Of a DNA stretch of 64,000 bases, positions 25,463 through 34,706 are shown in pieces. The notes beneath the pieces were generated by a model that did not search any database, was not told the origin of the DNA, and saw only the letters and a program-made list of their open reading frames with translations. A program made the position numbers and the translations under genes. The DNA comes from a bacterium HR37. GTDB lineage: Bacteria; Desulfobacterota_D; UBA1144; Nemesobacterales; CSP1-2. The stretch covers positions 33,461-97,460 of the forward strand of contig BEIN01000009.1 of NCBI GenBank assembly GCA_002898375.1, in the 5' to 3' direction. Each line of letters opens with the position of its first letter. The stretch's first letter is position 1.

Positions 25463-26053
25463 ATGAAAAAAGTAGAATTCTACTATGATATAGCAAGCCC
25501 TTACAGTTACCTGGCTTCTACCCAGGTAGAAAAGGTCTGTCAGAGGTGTGGTGCTGAGCTTGATTGGAGGCCTTTTCTGATCGGGGGAGTATATAAAGAA
25601 ACAGGGAATCGGGCTCCACTAGAGGTTCCCAATAAAAAGGCCTATATGATAGTTGACCTTAAGGATTGGGCACGCTATTACGGAGTGGAGCTAAACTTTC
25701 CTGAGTTGTTTCCACTAAACAGTTTAAAGGTTATGAGGGGTGCAATAGTTGCAAAGGAGATTGGCAGGATAAGAGACTATACCCATAAGATGTTTAGACT
25801 CTACTGGGTAGAAGGGGAGGACTTGAGTAAAGATGAGATACTGAGGAAGGGTGTTGAAGCCATTGGCATGGATGCCAATTGGTTTATGAAGCGCATAGGG
25901 GATCAAGATGTAAAAGACAAGTTAAGGGAAGAAACTTCTAAAGCGGTAAGCAGGGGGGCTTTTGGTGCTCCTACGTTTTTTATAGGTGAAAGGATGTTCT
26001 GGGGAAATGATAGGTTGATGTTAGTTGAGGAGTACCTTAAAGGAAGGCTCTAA
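25463..26053 (+). CDS. DsbA-family / 2-hydroxychromene-2-carboxylate isomerase-like protein
   Basis: 196 aa, thioredoxin fold with an all-helical insert. It opens VEFYYDIASPYSYLASTQVE, the kappa-class GST/HCCA isomerase signature in which Ser replaces the redox CxxC. The fold closes with RGAFGAPTFFIGERMFWGNDRL, containing the cis-Pro. Such enzymes use glutathione or act in aromatic-compound degradation. The natural substrate is not evident. GGGAGGT lies just upstream of the ATG. There are 166 bases between it and the divergent hemDE gene, without a clear promoter that I would defend. Confidence 0.87.
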   Translation: MKKVEFYYDIASPYSYLASTQVEKVCQRCGAELDWRPFLIGGVYKETGNRAPLEVPNKKAYMIVDLKDWARYYGVELNFPELFPLNSLKVMRGAIVAKEIGRIRDYTHKMFRLYWVEGEDLSKDEILRKGVEAIGMDANWFMKRIGDQDVKDKLREETSKAVSRGAFGAPTFFIGERMFWGNDRLMLVEEYLKGRL

Positions 26054-26150
26054 GTTGGTAGGGTTGTTGATTGATTTTGGCTTTTTTGTAAGTAAATTAA
26101 TCTAAGTTTTAGCTTCCAGCTGATGGTAGATGGCTAAATAAAGGAGACAA

Positions 26151-27419
26151 ATGCACATGTATTACGGATTTAATTACAAAAAAGGGGAGTTTTATGCCGA
26201 GGGTGTTCCTGTTAGGGAAATTGCAAATGCAGTTGGAACCCCTTGCTATATCTATAGTTATTCTGCTTTAAAACATGGCTTTGAAAAACTCCACAGTGCG
26301 TTCTCAGATATAGAAGCGTTGATTTGTTTTTCCGTAAAGGCAAACTCTAACCTGGCGGTTCTAAGGGCCTTTGCTAACTTTGGCTCTGGTTTTGATATAG
26401 TATCTGGAGGGGAACTCTTCCGAGTTCTAAATGCAGGTGGAGACCCTTCAAAGGTGGTTTTCTCTGGAGTTGGAAAAACGGAAGAAGAGATGAGGTTTGG
26501 AATAGACTCCGGTATCTTGTTTTTTAATGTTGAGTCCCTGGAAGAACTTTACGTTTTAGATGGGGTGGCAAGAAAGGAGGGGAAAAAGGCCAGAATTGCT
26601 ATCAGGATCAATCCAGACATTGATCCGAAAACACATCCTTACATATCCACGGGGCTTAAGAAAAGCAAGTTCGGTATAGAGATTGAGAGGGCTTTGGATG
26701 TATACAGGGAAGCGGTAAACCTCAAGGGGATAGAGGTTGTTGGAATAGATGCGCATATAGGTTCTCAGATATTTGATGTATCTCCTTTTGTAGAGTCTAT
26801 AAGGAAGCTGGTTCAACTTGCAGATACCCTAGCAAAAGAAGGAGTGGACATTGAATATATAGACATTGGAGGTGGAATAGGTATCCAGTACAGGGAGGAT
26901 GAAAAACCGCCACCACCTGATCTGTTTGCACAAGCAGTAAAAAGAGAGATTGCAAATACCCCGTATAAGCTGGTTTTGGAGCCGGGAAGGGTACTGGTTG
27001 GAAACGCGGGCATTCTTCTTACAAAGGTTCTCTACACAAAGGTGGGGGCGCTTAAGAAGTTTATTGTGGTCGATGCCGCAATGAACGATCTTATACGTCC
27101 TGCGTTTTACGATTCCTACCATGAGATCCTTACCGCTTATGAAAGTGATGCAAAAAGGGAGAAGGTAGATATCGTTGGACCTGTGTGTGAATCCGGGGAC
27201 TTTTTGGCAAGGGATAGGATGTTTCCTGTGGTAAAAAGGGGAGACCTTCTTGTGGTTCAAAGTGCAGGAGCTTACGGTTTTGTGATGTCATCCAACTACA
27301 ATTCACGTCCACGTGCTCCTGAGGTTATGGTAAAGGGGGAGGAGTTTTTTGTGGTAAGAAGGAGAGAAACGTATGAGGATCTGATACGGGGTGAGGAGAT
27401 CCCGGGCTTTTTAAGGTAA
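26151..27419 (+). CDS. lysA: Diaminopimelate decarboxylase
   Basis: 422 aa, fold-type III PLP enzyme. The PLP lysine is in ICFSVKANSNLAVL, followed by GSGFDIVSGGEL, the substrate-binding GIDAHIGSQIFDV, the phosphate-binding IDIGGGIGI and EPGRVLVGNAG, and the active-site Cys in GPVCESGDFLA. It converts meso-diaminopimelate to lysine, the last lysine step. GGAG lies 5 bases before the first ATG (26151); ATG 26157 is also possible. The next gene starts one base after the stop. Confidence 0.97.
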   Translation: MHMYYGFNYKKGEFYAEGVPVREIANAVGTPCYIYSYSALKHGFEKLHSAFSDIEALICFSVKANSNLAVLRAFANFGSGFDIVSGGELFRVLNAGGDPSKVVFSGVGKTEEEMRFGIDSGILFFNVESLEELYVLDGVARKEGKKARIAIRINPDIDPKTHPYISTGLKKSKFGIEIERALDVYREAVNLKGIEVVGIDAHIGSQIFDVSPFVESIRKLVQLADTLAKEGVDIEYIDIGGGIGIQYREDEKPPPPDLFAQAVKREIANTPYKLVLEPGRVLVGNAGILLTKVLYTKVGALKKFIVVDAAMNDLIRPAFYDSYHEILTAYESDAKREKVDIVGPVCESGDFLARDRMFPVVKRGDLLVVQSAGAYGFVMSSNYNSRPRAPEVMVKGEEFFVVRRRETYEDLIRGEEIPGFLR

Positions 27420-27420
27420 G

Positions 27421-28497
27421 ATGCATTCTTTGATGCTAACGAGCTCCAAGGTGTCCAAGGAGTGGCTTTCTGTTGTGGAGGATCTCCGTGTTGGAGATGT
27501 GGTTTTTGTCCTTGGTGCAAGTGATACTGGAAAAACCACCCTTATAAAGTTTGTAATCAACGAGTGCATAAAAAAAGGTAAAAGAATTGCCTTTGTAGAT
27601 AGCGATGTTGGTCAGACCTCTATTGGCCTTCCCACAACTATAAGCTCTTCTGTTTTTTCCTCAATTGAGGATTTAAAATCTCCAAAAATAAACTCTCTCT
27701 TCTTTATAGGCTCTACTTCCCCCCATGGTAACCTCCTACAAATGGCTGTGGGGGTGAAAAAGACCACAGAGTCTGTGCTCAGGCAAAGACCTGACGTTGT
27801 TGTAATAGATACAACCGGTTTTGTACATGGACCAGCTGCCACTGAGCTGAAGTATCAGAAGATATCGCTGGTTCAACCCAGCTGTGTGATTGCAATCCAG
27901 AGAGAAGCAGAGCTGGAACCGCTCCTTAGGCTTTTGTCAAACTCTTTTGAGGGTTTAAGGATCATTAGATTGAATCCGTCACCGGATGTAAGGGCTAGGT
28001 CATTTGAAGAGAGGCTTGCAAACAGGGAGAGAAGATTTGCAAGGTACTTCTCCAGGTCATCTATTCTAAAAATAGACCTGGGAAACGTTTCTCTAAGAAG
28101 GGGTTACTTTGGAGGTGGTCTTCCTATCTCAAGCTCTCGACTTTACGAGATATCAAAGATTTTTGGAGCTGATTTTCTCTATGGGGAAGAGGGGAAGGAT
28201 GAGGCTCTTTTTATAGTGCGTTCTGCAGGATACATTCCTGCTCTTGTTAGCAAGGTTCAGGGTTTTATCCAAAAGAGCTCTATAAGAATTGTTCCTTTAG
28301 GTGATCTTGAGGGTGTTATAGTTGGTCTGGGAAACAAAGGGGGATTTGTTCTGGGCTTGGGTATTTTTTCCAGCATGGAGGGAGGAACTATAAGTATATT
28401 AACCCCGCTAAAGGATGTTTCACGTGTTAAGACGATAACGTTTGGTACCTTGAAACTTGAGCCTTCGGGGAAGGAAGTGGGAAAGTTAAGTTATTGA
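27421..28497 (+). CDS. Clp1/GRC3-family P-loop polynucleotide kinase-like protein
   Basis: 358 aa. Walker A is LGASDTGKTTLI (31-42). It is followed by the family hallmark FVDSDVGQTSIGLPTT (58-73) with the DxDxGQ motif, then DVVVIDTTGFVHG (Walker B-like) and a conserved C-terminal beta region. In eukaryotes and archaea, Clp1, Nol9 and Grc3 proteins phosphorylate 5'-hydroxyl RNA ends; bacterial members are sparse and little studied. The gene starts one base after lysA, but the functions are unrelated. A cytoplasmic RNA 5'-kinase role is a family-based inference. Confidence 0.8.
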   Translation: MHSLMLTSSKVSKEWLSVVEDLRVGDVVFVLGASDTGKTTLIKFVINECIKKGKRIAFVDSDVGQTSIGLPTTISSSVFSSIEDLKSPKINSLFFIGSTSPHGNLLQMAVGVKKTTESVLRQRPDVVVIDTTGFVHGPAATELKYQKISLVQPSCVIAIQREAELEPLLRLLSNSFEGLRIIRLNPSPDVRARSFEERLANRERRFARYFSRSSILKIDLGNVSLRRGYFGGGLPISSSRLYEISKIFGADFLYGEEGKDEALFIVRSAGYIPALVSKVQGFIQKSSIRIVPLGDLEGVIVGLGNKGGFVLGLGIFSSMEGGTISILTPLKDVSRVKTITFGTLKLEPSGKEVGKLSY

Positions 28498-28561
28498 CCG
28501 GATTAACTGCATAGGATATTTTTAATTCTTAAACTAAAACTTGATAATAAGGGTTCTCTTT

Positions 28562-29218
28562 ATGATTTGGGATAGCAGCGTTTTTGAGTTTATAAGAAAG
28601 GGTGGGATCTTTATGTATCCCATTCTCCTTTGTTCCATTGTGGGACTATCAATATTTCTTCAGAAGATGTGGGTTCTTAGGGTAAAAAAGATACTTCCCG
28701 AGGAGTTCTTAAAGCAGTTTTATGAGTTTCTTTCTCAGGGAAGGATTGGGGAAGCCCTTGTGCTTTCACGCTCAAATGACTCCTCCATTGCAAGAATTGC
28801 AACCGTTGCGCTTGAGAATGCTTGTAAAACAAAAGAGGAGTTAAGGGAGGATATCGAATCTGCAGGTAGAAGGGAGGTTCAGGAACTTGAACGTTATATA
28901 GAGGGACTTGGGGCAATTAGCAATGTGAGCACACTTCTTGGGCTGCTTGGTACCATATCTGGTATGATAAAGATATTCAGGGTAATCTCTGAGCAACCTA
29001 TAGTTGATCCCCCAAGCCTTGCAGGTGGTATATCTGAAGCACTCTACACCACTGCCTTTGGCCTTCTTGTGGCTATACCAACATTTATAGCATACAAATA
29101 CACCATGGGTAAGGCAGAATCTCTTGTGGTCGGTCTGGAAGAAGAGGGAAGAAGGATAATGGAGGAGGTAATCAATGCCAATGAGAAGGCTGTTAAGTCA
29201 AGGGAGGTTTTAAGGTAG
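28562..29218 (+). CDS. exbB: ExbB/TolQ-type proton channel protein
   Basis: 218 aa from ATG 28562; the ORF-track start is a TTG seven codons earlier, and neither has a strong ribosome site. Three membrane helices lie near residues 15-35 (GGIFMYPILLCSIVGLSIFL), 110-135 (NVSTLLGLLGTISGMI) and 160-182 (LYTTAFGLLVAIPTFIAY), with a cytoplasmic loop between the first two. The pore-lining Thr residues of the family are present (TLLGLLGT, TTAFGLL). With ExbD it converts proton motive force into work on the outer membrane through TonB or Tol. No tonB or tolA is in the window. Confidence 0.92.
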   Translation: MIWDSSVFEFIRKGGIFMYPILLCSIVGLSIFLQKMWVLRVKKILPEEFLKQFYEFLSQGRIGEALVLSRSNDSSIARIATVALENACKTKEELREDIESAGRREVQELERYIEGLGAISNVSTLLGLLGTISGMIKIFRVISEQPIVDPPSLAGGISEALYTTAFGLLVAIPTFIAYKYTMGKAESLVVGLEEEGRRIMEEVINANEKAVKSREVLR

Positions 29219-29219
29219 T

Positions 29220-29642
29220 ATGCGATTTAGGGAACAGACAATAAAGAAAAGCGGTTTTGGCTCAACAGTTGACCTCACTCCTATAGTGGATACGGTTTTT
29301 AACCTTCTTATATTTTTTGCGCTTTCCCTGAACTTTGCTGCTACCTCTGGAGGTATAAATGTAAAGCTTCCAAAGGCTCAAACGGTTGAGCCTGTAAAGG
29401 TTGAACAGCTTACAGTTAATCTGACCAAAGACGGAAAACTTTATCTTAACGATAAGCTTATAACCTTAGATAAGCTCAACGATACCTTAAGGCAAAATCA
29501 AAAAAAGGATTCCCTGATAGTGATTAGAGCTGATAGTTCTGTGGAACATGGAAGGGTAGTTGAGGTTATGGATATCGCAAGAACTAACGGGTTTTCAAGA
29601 CTTGCTATAGCGGTTGAAAGGGCCTCTGGTAACAACAGATAG
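29220..29642 (+). CDS. exbD: ExbD/TolR-type protein
   Basis: 140 aa. The single N-terminal helix carries the proton-transfer Asp in VDLTPIVDTVFNLLIFFALSLNF, and a periplasmic domain follows with the TolR/ExbD fold (LYLNDKLITLDKLNDTL; VIRADSSVEHGRVVEVMDIAR). The ATG is one base beyond the exbB stop, so the pair is cotranslated. Together they form the stator-like energy coupler of the Ton or Tol system. Confidence 0.93.
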   Translation: MRFREQTIKKSGFGSTVDLTPIVDTVFNLLIFFALSLNFAATSGGINVKLPKAQTVEPVKVEQLTVNLTKDGKLYLNDKLITLDKLNDTLRQNQKKDSLIVIRADSSVEHGRVVEVMDIARTNGFSRLAIAVERASGNNR

Positions 29643-29649
29643 TTTTTTA

Positions 29650-29678
29650 TTGACACCCAATTGAATTCTATGTAACTT
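29650..29678 (+). promoter_or_regulatory. Weak promoter candidate before the BASS transporter
   Basis: A perfect TTGACA (29650-29655) is followed 17 bases later by TAACTT (29673-29678), a poor -10. It lies just after exbD and 34 bases before the transporter start. Confidence 0.35.
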
Positions 29679-29711
29679 TTCGTTTTCAAAAAAACTTTAT
29701 TTAAAGCTCTG

Positions 29712-30662
29712 TTGGCTACTCTTTTACGCCTTTTAAACCGTTTGTTTACCGTTTACTTTGGATTTCTGATAGTGGGGGTCTCTTTTCTTTCCTATATGTA
29801 TCCGGGGTATCTAAAAAACCTAACCTATCTTATTACCCCTTCTCTTGGGGTGATAATGTTTGGTATGGGAATGACACTTACCAGAGCTGATTTTAAAAGG
29901 GTCTTTTTAAGACCCCATGAGGTTGCTCTTGGTGTTTTTGCTCAGTATGGGATAATGCCTTTTGTTGGGTTTGTTATTGCAAGGTTTCTAAGGCTTGAGT
30001 CTTTGATTGCAGTAGGGGTTGTGGTGGTTGGTTCGTGCCCTGGGGGGACAGCTTCTAATGTGATTACCTACTTTGCAAGGGGAGATGTTGCCCTTTCTGT
30101 TACTATGACCTCTGTCTCTACTCTGCTTTCACCCCTTTTTACCCCTGCGCTGGTGTACCTTCTTGCCGGAAAGTGGGTTGAGGTTCCTGTAATGCGGCTT
30201 TTTTTGTTCACACTGCAAATAGTTCTTTTTCCAGTTGCCCTGGGGGTTTTTGCCAGGGGCTTATTGGGATCAAGGGTAAATAGGGTTCTTGGTGCTTTAC
30301 CCGTTATTTCCTCAATCACAATCATTTTTATTGTTGGGGTTATAATCGGGGCAAGTGCGGATTCTCTGCGTGAGGTTGGTCTTAGAACCATTGCTGCAGT
30401 GGTTATTCATAATACAGTAGGGCTTTTTCTAGGTTTTTTATTGGCTAGATTTCTTGGAATGGGACCCTCTAAAGCAAGGGCAGTGGCCATTGAGATTGGT
30501 ATGCAGAACTCAGGCCTTGGAGTTGCCATTGCAAAATCGCATTTTGGGGTTATAGCAGCACTTCCCTCTGCAATTTTTAGTGCATGGCACAATATCTCCG
30601 GTTCTGTGCTTGCATGGTGGTGGAGAAGATGTGACAATGATTTAGAAACTCCTCGTATTTAG
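29712..30662 (+). CDS. Bile acid:sodium symporter (BASS) family transporter
   Basis: 316 aa, about nine or ten hydrophobic helices. Both sodium-site crossover motifs of the family are visible: GSCPGGTASNV in helix 4 and EIGMQNSGLGVAIA in helix 9. Bacterial relatives import pantoate, pyruvate or other organic acids with sodium, so bile acid is only the family name. The start is a TTG at 29712 and could be off by a few codons. It is followed 17 bases later by an EamA-type transporter. Confidence 0.9.
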   Translation: MATLLRLLNRLFTVYFGFLIVGVSFLSYMYPGYLKNLTYLITPSLGVIMFGMGMTLTRADFKRVFLRPHEVALGVFAQYGIMPFVGFVIARFLRLESLIAVGVVVVGSCPGGTASNVITYFARGDVALSVTMTSVSTLLSPLFTPALVYLLAGKWVEVPVMRLFLFTLQIVLFPVALGVFARGLLGSRVNRVLGALPVISSITIIFIVGVIIGASADSLREVGLRTIAAVVIHNTVGLFLGFLLARFLGMGPSKARAVAIEIGMQNSGLGVAIAKSHFGVIAALPSAIFSAWHNISGSVLAWWWRRCDNDLETPRI

Positions 30663-30679
30663 CTGGTATAGGTGAGAAA

Positions 30680-31615
30680 ATGGGTTTTAGAACCTACTTA
30701 AATGCTCAGAGCGTAAAGACGGAGATAAAGGAAAGCAGGTATCCAATAAAGGGGTATCTCTTTTTGGTAAGCACCGCTTTTTTTACTGCTCTTTCTTATG
30801 TGTTTGGAAAGGCTGTTAATAAGGATCTTAATCCAGAAACTGTTACTTTCTTTTGGTTCTTTAGCGCTTTTTTCTTCTCTCTCTTTGTAGTTATTTTGCT
30901 TCCTTCGCAGAGAATGGAGATTAAAAACATAGGAAGATACCTACCTATATTCTTTTGGAGCTCTGTGGTTACTGCAATTGGGGCTGCACTCTGGATTCTG
31001 TCTTTAAGAACAATAGGGCCTCCTCTTACCTCTTTTCTTATGAAATCTCAGACCCTTTTTTCCCTGCTTTTGGGAATACTTTTTCTGGGGGAGAGGCTAA
31101 ATAAGTGGGAGATGTTTGGCATAATAGTTACAATAACGGGAGGAGTAGTGGTTGCGTATCAGAAAGAGGGTTACCTTATACTTGGAACCTTTATGGCTCT
31201 TTTGTCTGCTTTCTGCTACTCCCTTTTGTCTTTTCTCGTAAAAAAGATTGCGCAAAACCTTAATATGCTAACGGTTGCCAACTTAAGAGCTTTAGGCGTT
31301 TCAATTGTGGTTTTTGCATACCTTGTTGCAACAGGTAGATTCCAGGTTCCAGAACTTAGGGATCTGTTATTTATGGCCTTTGGTGGGCTTACAGGAGCTT
31401 ATATTGCAAAGGCAAGCCAATTCCAATCTATTAAGCTTTTAGATGTTTCCCGCTCAACTGCTGTAATGCCTATGGAATCTCTTTTCGTCGTGGTTTTCTC
31501 CTATGTTTTCTTTCACGACCTACCATCGGTAACCAAGCTTCTCGGGGGAGCTGGTATAGTGGTTGGTGTTGTATTTCTGGTGGTATTTCGCGGAACAAAG
31601 GTGGAAACGCTATAG
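30680..31615 (+). CDS. EamA/DMT-family transporter
   Basis: 311 aa with ten hydrophobic helices arranged as two EamA repeats. Examples are PPLTSFLMKSQTLFSLLLGILFLGERL in the first half and SRSTAVMPMESLFVVVFSYVFFHDLP in the second, each ending in the typical GE/H-D-L pattern before a short final helix. Members export or import amino acids, nucleotides and other metabolites; the substrate here is unknown. An N-terminal extension of about 25 polar residues precedes helix 1. The 3' end overlaps the convergent ddl gene by 6 bases. Confidence 0.88.
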   Translation: MGFRTYLNAQSVKTEIKESRYPIKGYLFLVSTAFFTALSYVFGKAVNKDLNPETVTFFWFFSAFFFSLFVVILLPSQRMEIKNIGRYLPIFFWSSVVTAIGAALWILSLRTIGPPLTSFLMKSQTLFSLLLGILFLGERLNKWEMFGIIVTITGGVVVAYQKEGYLILGTFMALLSAFCYSLLSFLVKKIAQNLNMLTVANLRALGVSIVVFAYLVATGRFQVPELRDLLFMAFGGLTGAYIAKASQFQSIKLLDVSRSTAVMPMESLFVVVFSYVFFHDLPSVTKLLGGAGIVVGVVFLVVFRGTKVETL

Positions 31616-32731
31616 GTGATTATTCATTTTGCCAGCTAGATCTGTATTCAATCTTGATCTTGTTCTGTATCTCTCTAGAGCAAGCTCTATCAGCTTTGAG
31701 ATAAGTTCGGTAAAGGTAATACCGCTTACTTCCCAGAGCTTTGGATACATGCTTACAGGTGTAAAACCGGGTATTGTATTGATTTCACTAACAAAGATTT
31801 TATCTGTGTCCCTCTGTATTAAGAAATCCACCCTGCCCATACCCGAACAGTCTATTGCTTTAAAGGCTCTTATAGCGTAGGTTTTAAGCTTCTCTAAAAG
31901 CCCTTGATCCAGATTTGCTGGTATGATAAGTGTGGTCTTATCTTCTATGTACTTGGCTCTATAGTCATAGAACTCCCTGTGTGGAACTATCTCACCTGGT
32001 AGCGATACAATGGGGTTTTCATTCCCTAGGACGCTGATTTCTATCTCCCTTGGGTTCTCTATTGCTTCTTCGACTATCAATCTGTGAGAAAATGAACCTG
32101 CTATTTCCATGGCTTCATCAAGCTGTTTTTCGGTTTTAACCTTTGTTATGCCTATGCTTGAGCCAAGATTGGCAGATTTCACAAAGCAGGGTATTCCTAT
32201 TTCTTGTACTATGGTTTTTTTTATCTCTTCCCTATTTGTTTTCCACTCGTGAAAATAAAGGCCAAAGAATCTAACAACGGGTAGCCCGGTTTCCTTAAAT
32301 ACTGTTTTCATTATAATCTTATCCATCCCCACTGAGGAGCCAAGAACTGAGGCCCCAACAAATGGAATCCCCATAAGCTCAAGTAGCCCCTGAACTGTAC
32401 CATCTTCACCGTATGTTCCATGAAGTATGGGAAATATAACATCCAGTTTGTGTTCTCTCTCTATCCTGTTTCCACGTATTTCGTAGAATACCGGATTTTT
32501 TGGGTTTAATGAGGGAGAGAGAAAAGACTCTTTATCCGCTTCCAGTGTTCCGTTATCCAGCCAGTTTCCAAGCAAGGCTTTTCTCCAGGTTCCAGTTTTT
32601 TCAATAAATATGGGAAATACGTCGTATTTATCGGTATCTATGTTTTTTAAAACTGATCTTGCCGAAAGGAGTGAGATTTCGTGTTCAACTGATCTGCCTC
32701 CAAATACTATTCCTACTTTTACCCTGCCCAA
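31610..32731 (-). CDS. ddl: D-alanine--D-alanine ligase
   Basis: 373 aa, ATP-grasp fold. The N-terminus VGIVFGGRSVEHEISLLSA is the Ddl signature. HGTYGEDGTVQGLLELMGIPFVG, the ATP-grasp lysines in PCFVKSANLGSSIGITK and the metal-binding end FLIQRDTDKIFVSEINTIPGF follow. It makes the D-Ala-D-Ala dipeptide of peptidoglycan. The start codon is TTG (32731): GGAGAG lies just upstream and the conserved sequence begins at once, so no ATG fits better. Long central loops place it in the larger Ddl group rather than DdlB. Confidence 0.96.
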   Translation of the reverse strand: MGRVKVGIVFGGRSVEHEISLLSARSVLKNIDTDKYDVFPIFIEKTGTWRKALLGNWLDNGTLEADKESFLSPSLNPKNPVFYEIRGNRIEREHKLDVIFPILHGTYGEDGTVQGLLELMGIPFVGASVLGSSVGMDKIIMKTVFKETGLPVVRFFGLYFHEWKTNREEIKKTIVQEIGIPCFVKSANLGSSIGITKVKTEKQLDEAMEIAGSFSHRLIVEEAIENPREIEISVLGNENPIVSLPGEIVPHREFYDYRAKYIEDKTTLIIPANLDQGLLEKLKTYAIRAFKAIDCSGMGRVDFLIQRDTDKIFVSEINTIPGFTPVSMYPKLWEVSGITFTELISKLIELALERYRTRSRLNTDLAGKMNNHL

Positions 32732-32808
32732 TTTACTCTCCAGAAGTGGGATTTAACCAATTTGGGTACACAATTGTCGGGTTATTGTCAAGTTGGTGTG
32801 CTTTTGCA

Positions 32809-32822
32809 AATAAGTGCTTATT
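32809..32822. promoter_or_regulatory. Inverted repeat upstream of thiolase gene
   Basis: AATAAG-TG-CTTATT is a perfect inverted repeat 56 bases before the thiolase ATG and just after TTGTCA (32785-32790). The size and place suit a repressor operator, for example of a fatty-acid regulator, but no protein is tied to it. Confidence 0.35.
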
Positions 32823-32877
32823 AAGGTAGACTCCCTAACATAAATATAAAGAATTAACGGAAGAGAGGAGGATAGCT

Positions 32878-34068
32878 ATGCAGAAGGTAGTAATTTGTGA
32901 ACCGTTAAGAACGGCTATAGGAACTTTTGGTGGGTCTTTAAAGGATTTTCCAGCTCCAACTTTAGGTGCTATAGTTGTTAAAGAGATTCTAAACCGTACA
33001 GGTATAGATCCAAAGTTGGTCGATGACTGTATAATGGGAAACATTCTCTCAGCAGGTCAGGGAATGAATCCCTCAAGACAGGTTGCTTTAAATGCTGGTT
33101 TAAGCATAGAAACCCCTGCCTATACGATAAACAGGGTATGTGGTTCAGGTCTTCAGTCTATAGCGCTGGCAGCTCAGGCTATAAAGGCTGGGGATGCTGA
33201 GTTGATAATTGCAGGTGGGATAGAAAATATGAGTGCTGCTCCTTTCTACCTGCCAAAGGCACGTTATGGTTACAGGATGGCAATGCCAAAGGATGAGATA
33301 GTTGATGGAATGGTGTATGATGGATTATGGGATATCTTCAATAACTATCATATGGGGGTAACCGCTGAGAATCTTGCGGAGATCTATAACATCTCCAGAG
33401 AGGAGCAAGATGAGTTTGCTTATAAGAGCCAGATGAAGGCAAAGGCTGCAATAGAGGCTGGAAAATTTAAGGATGAGATTGTTCCGGTTATGGTACCTCA
33501 GAGGAAAGGTGATCCAATTCCATTTGAAACCGATGAGCATCCACGACCCGATACAACTCTAGAGAGCCTTGCTAAGCTTCGCCCTGTATTTAAAGCGGGT
33601 GGAACTGTAACTGCGGGTAATGCCTCAGGTATTAACGATGGCGCTGCTGCTATGATTGTTACTACTGAGGAAAAAGCAAAGGCACTTGGTTTAAAACCGC
33701 TGGGGGCAGTAGTTACCTATGCTGTTGCAGGAGTTGACCCCTCCATTATGGGTATAGGTCCGGTACCAGCCATTCAGAAGGCCCTTTACAAGGCAAAGCT
33801 ATCGCTTGACGATATTGATCTCGTTGAGTTAAATGAGGCTTTTGCTGTTCAGTCTCTTGCTGTGCTTAGGGATCTACCGATTCCTGAGGAGAAGTTAAAT
33901 GTAAACGGAGGAGCAATAGCACTTGGCCATCCTATAGGGGCTTCTGGAGCTATCCTCACCGTGAAGTTGCTTCATGAAATGAAGAGAAGGGATAATGCCA
34001 GATTGGGTCTTGTCTCCCTTTGTATAGGAGGTGGTATGGGAATAGCTATGATCCTTGAAAAGGTTTAG
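32878..34068 (+). CDS. Acetyl-CoA C-acyltransferase (thiolase)
   Basis: 396 aa, full-length type II thiolase. The nucleophile Cys is in [18 protein letters not shown], followed by NEAFAVQ, the catalytic His in [15 protein letters not shown], and the second Cys in [11 protein letters not shown]. It either condenses two acetyl-CoA to acetoacetyl-CoA or cleaves 3-ketoacyl-CoA; sequence alone does not separate AtoB-like from FadA-like use. GAGGAGG precedes the ATG. It converges with a thioesterase and may share a pathway with the crotonase at 19021. Confidence 0.95.
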   Translation: MQKVVICEPLRTAIGTFGGSLKDFPAPTLGAIVVKEILNRTGIDPKLVDDCIMGNILSAGQGMNPSRQVALNAGLSIETPAYTINRVCGSGLQSIALAAQAIKAGDAELIIAGGIENMSAAPFYLPKARYGYRMAMPKDEIVDGMVYDGLWDIFNNYHMGVTAENLAEIYNISREEQDEFAYKSQMKAKAAIEAGKFKDEIVPVMVPQRKGDPIPFETDEHPRPDTTLESLAKLRPVFKAGGTVTAGNASGINDGAAAMIVTTEEKAKALGLKPLGAVVTYAVAGVDPSIMGIGPVPAIQKALYKAKLSLDDIDLVELNEAFAVQSLAVLRDLPIPEEKLNVNGGAIALGHPIGASGAILTVKLLHEMKRRDNARLGLVSLCIGGGMGIAMILEKV

Positions 34069-34090
34069 TTAAAAACTGGTTACTTAATCT

Positions 34091-34117
34091 GGGGCTGGAT
34101 GTGTATCATCTGGCCCC
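34091..34117. terminator. Hairpin between convergent thiolase and thioesterase genes
   Basis: GGGGCTGGATG and CATCTGGCCCC form a long, nearly perfect stem with a 5-base loop in the 52-base gap between convergent stops. No T-run follows on either strand, so it may be a bidirectional pause or RNA end rather than a classic intrinsic terminator. Confidence 0.5.
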
Positions 34118-34120
34118 GCA

Positions 34121-34573
34121 TTACACGATAGTGATTTTGTATTCGTCTTTACTTGCAAAAAGTGATTTAAATTTCTCAGGAACATTTACAACCTTCTTCG
34201 TTGCATAATCAAAGAACACTATGCCAGTTTTTACCCTGGCAATCTCCCTTTGGGTTTCTTTGTCTGTGATCCTGTAAACGAGATCGCAACCGTATTTGTT
34301 AAAGTCACAAACTGCTATATCAATCTTAACCGTTTCACCGTAGAATGCCTCTGACCTGTAGACCACTACGAGATCCGAAACTATAAGGGCCGAGCCCTCT
34401 ATATTGAGCTCCGAGTAGCCGTATTCTCTAAGGAAACGTACACGTGCTTCATGAGTCAGGGATACTACGGAATCGTGTCCCAGATGACCACCGTAGTTTA
34501 TATCGCTTATACGTAAGGGAATCTCCGTAGAGAAATCAAACTCTTGTGGCAGTTCAATTTTGATCCTGGCCAT
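34121..34573 (-). CDS. Acyl-CoA thioesterase, 4HBT hot-dog fold
   Basis: 150 aa. It begins with a strand then RISDINYGGHLGHDSVVSLTHEARVRFL, the 4HBT/YbgC-like motif in which an acidic residue and HxGH-like turn start the long helix. A second part, VVYRSEAFYGETVKIDIAV, is the hot-dog sheet. Such proteins hydrolyse acyl- or hydroxyacyl-CoA thioesters. The position beside a thiolase supports a role in acyl-CoA metabolism, but the substrate is unknown. Confidence 0.85.
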   Translation of the reverse strand: MARIKIELPQEFDFSTEIPLRISDINYGGHLGHDSVVSLTHEARVRFLREYGYSELNIEGSALIVSDLVVVYRSEAFYGETVKIDIAVCDFNKYGCDLVYRITDKETQREIARVKTGIVFFDYATKKVVNVPEKFKSLFASKDEYKITIV

Positions 34574-34637
34574 TTTTGTAAGAACAATTATATATACTAG
34601 TTGTTATTAAACAAGTACCTGATAGTAAGTTTCTGGA

Positions 34638-34666
34638 TTGACTTTTAAACAAGGTTTTTCTAAATT
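34638..34666 (+). promoter_or_regulatory. Promoter for the unknown gene at 34707
   Basis: TTGACT (34638-34643) and TAAATT (34661-34666) with exactly 17 bases between. Transcription would start near 34673, just before GAGGAG and the start codon. Confidence 0.5.
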
Positions 34667-34706
34667 TAGTAATATATAAAGGAAGCTAAAAGAGGAGAAT
34701 GTGGCT

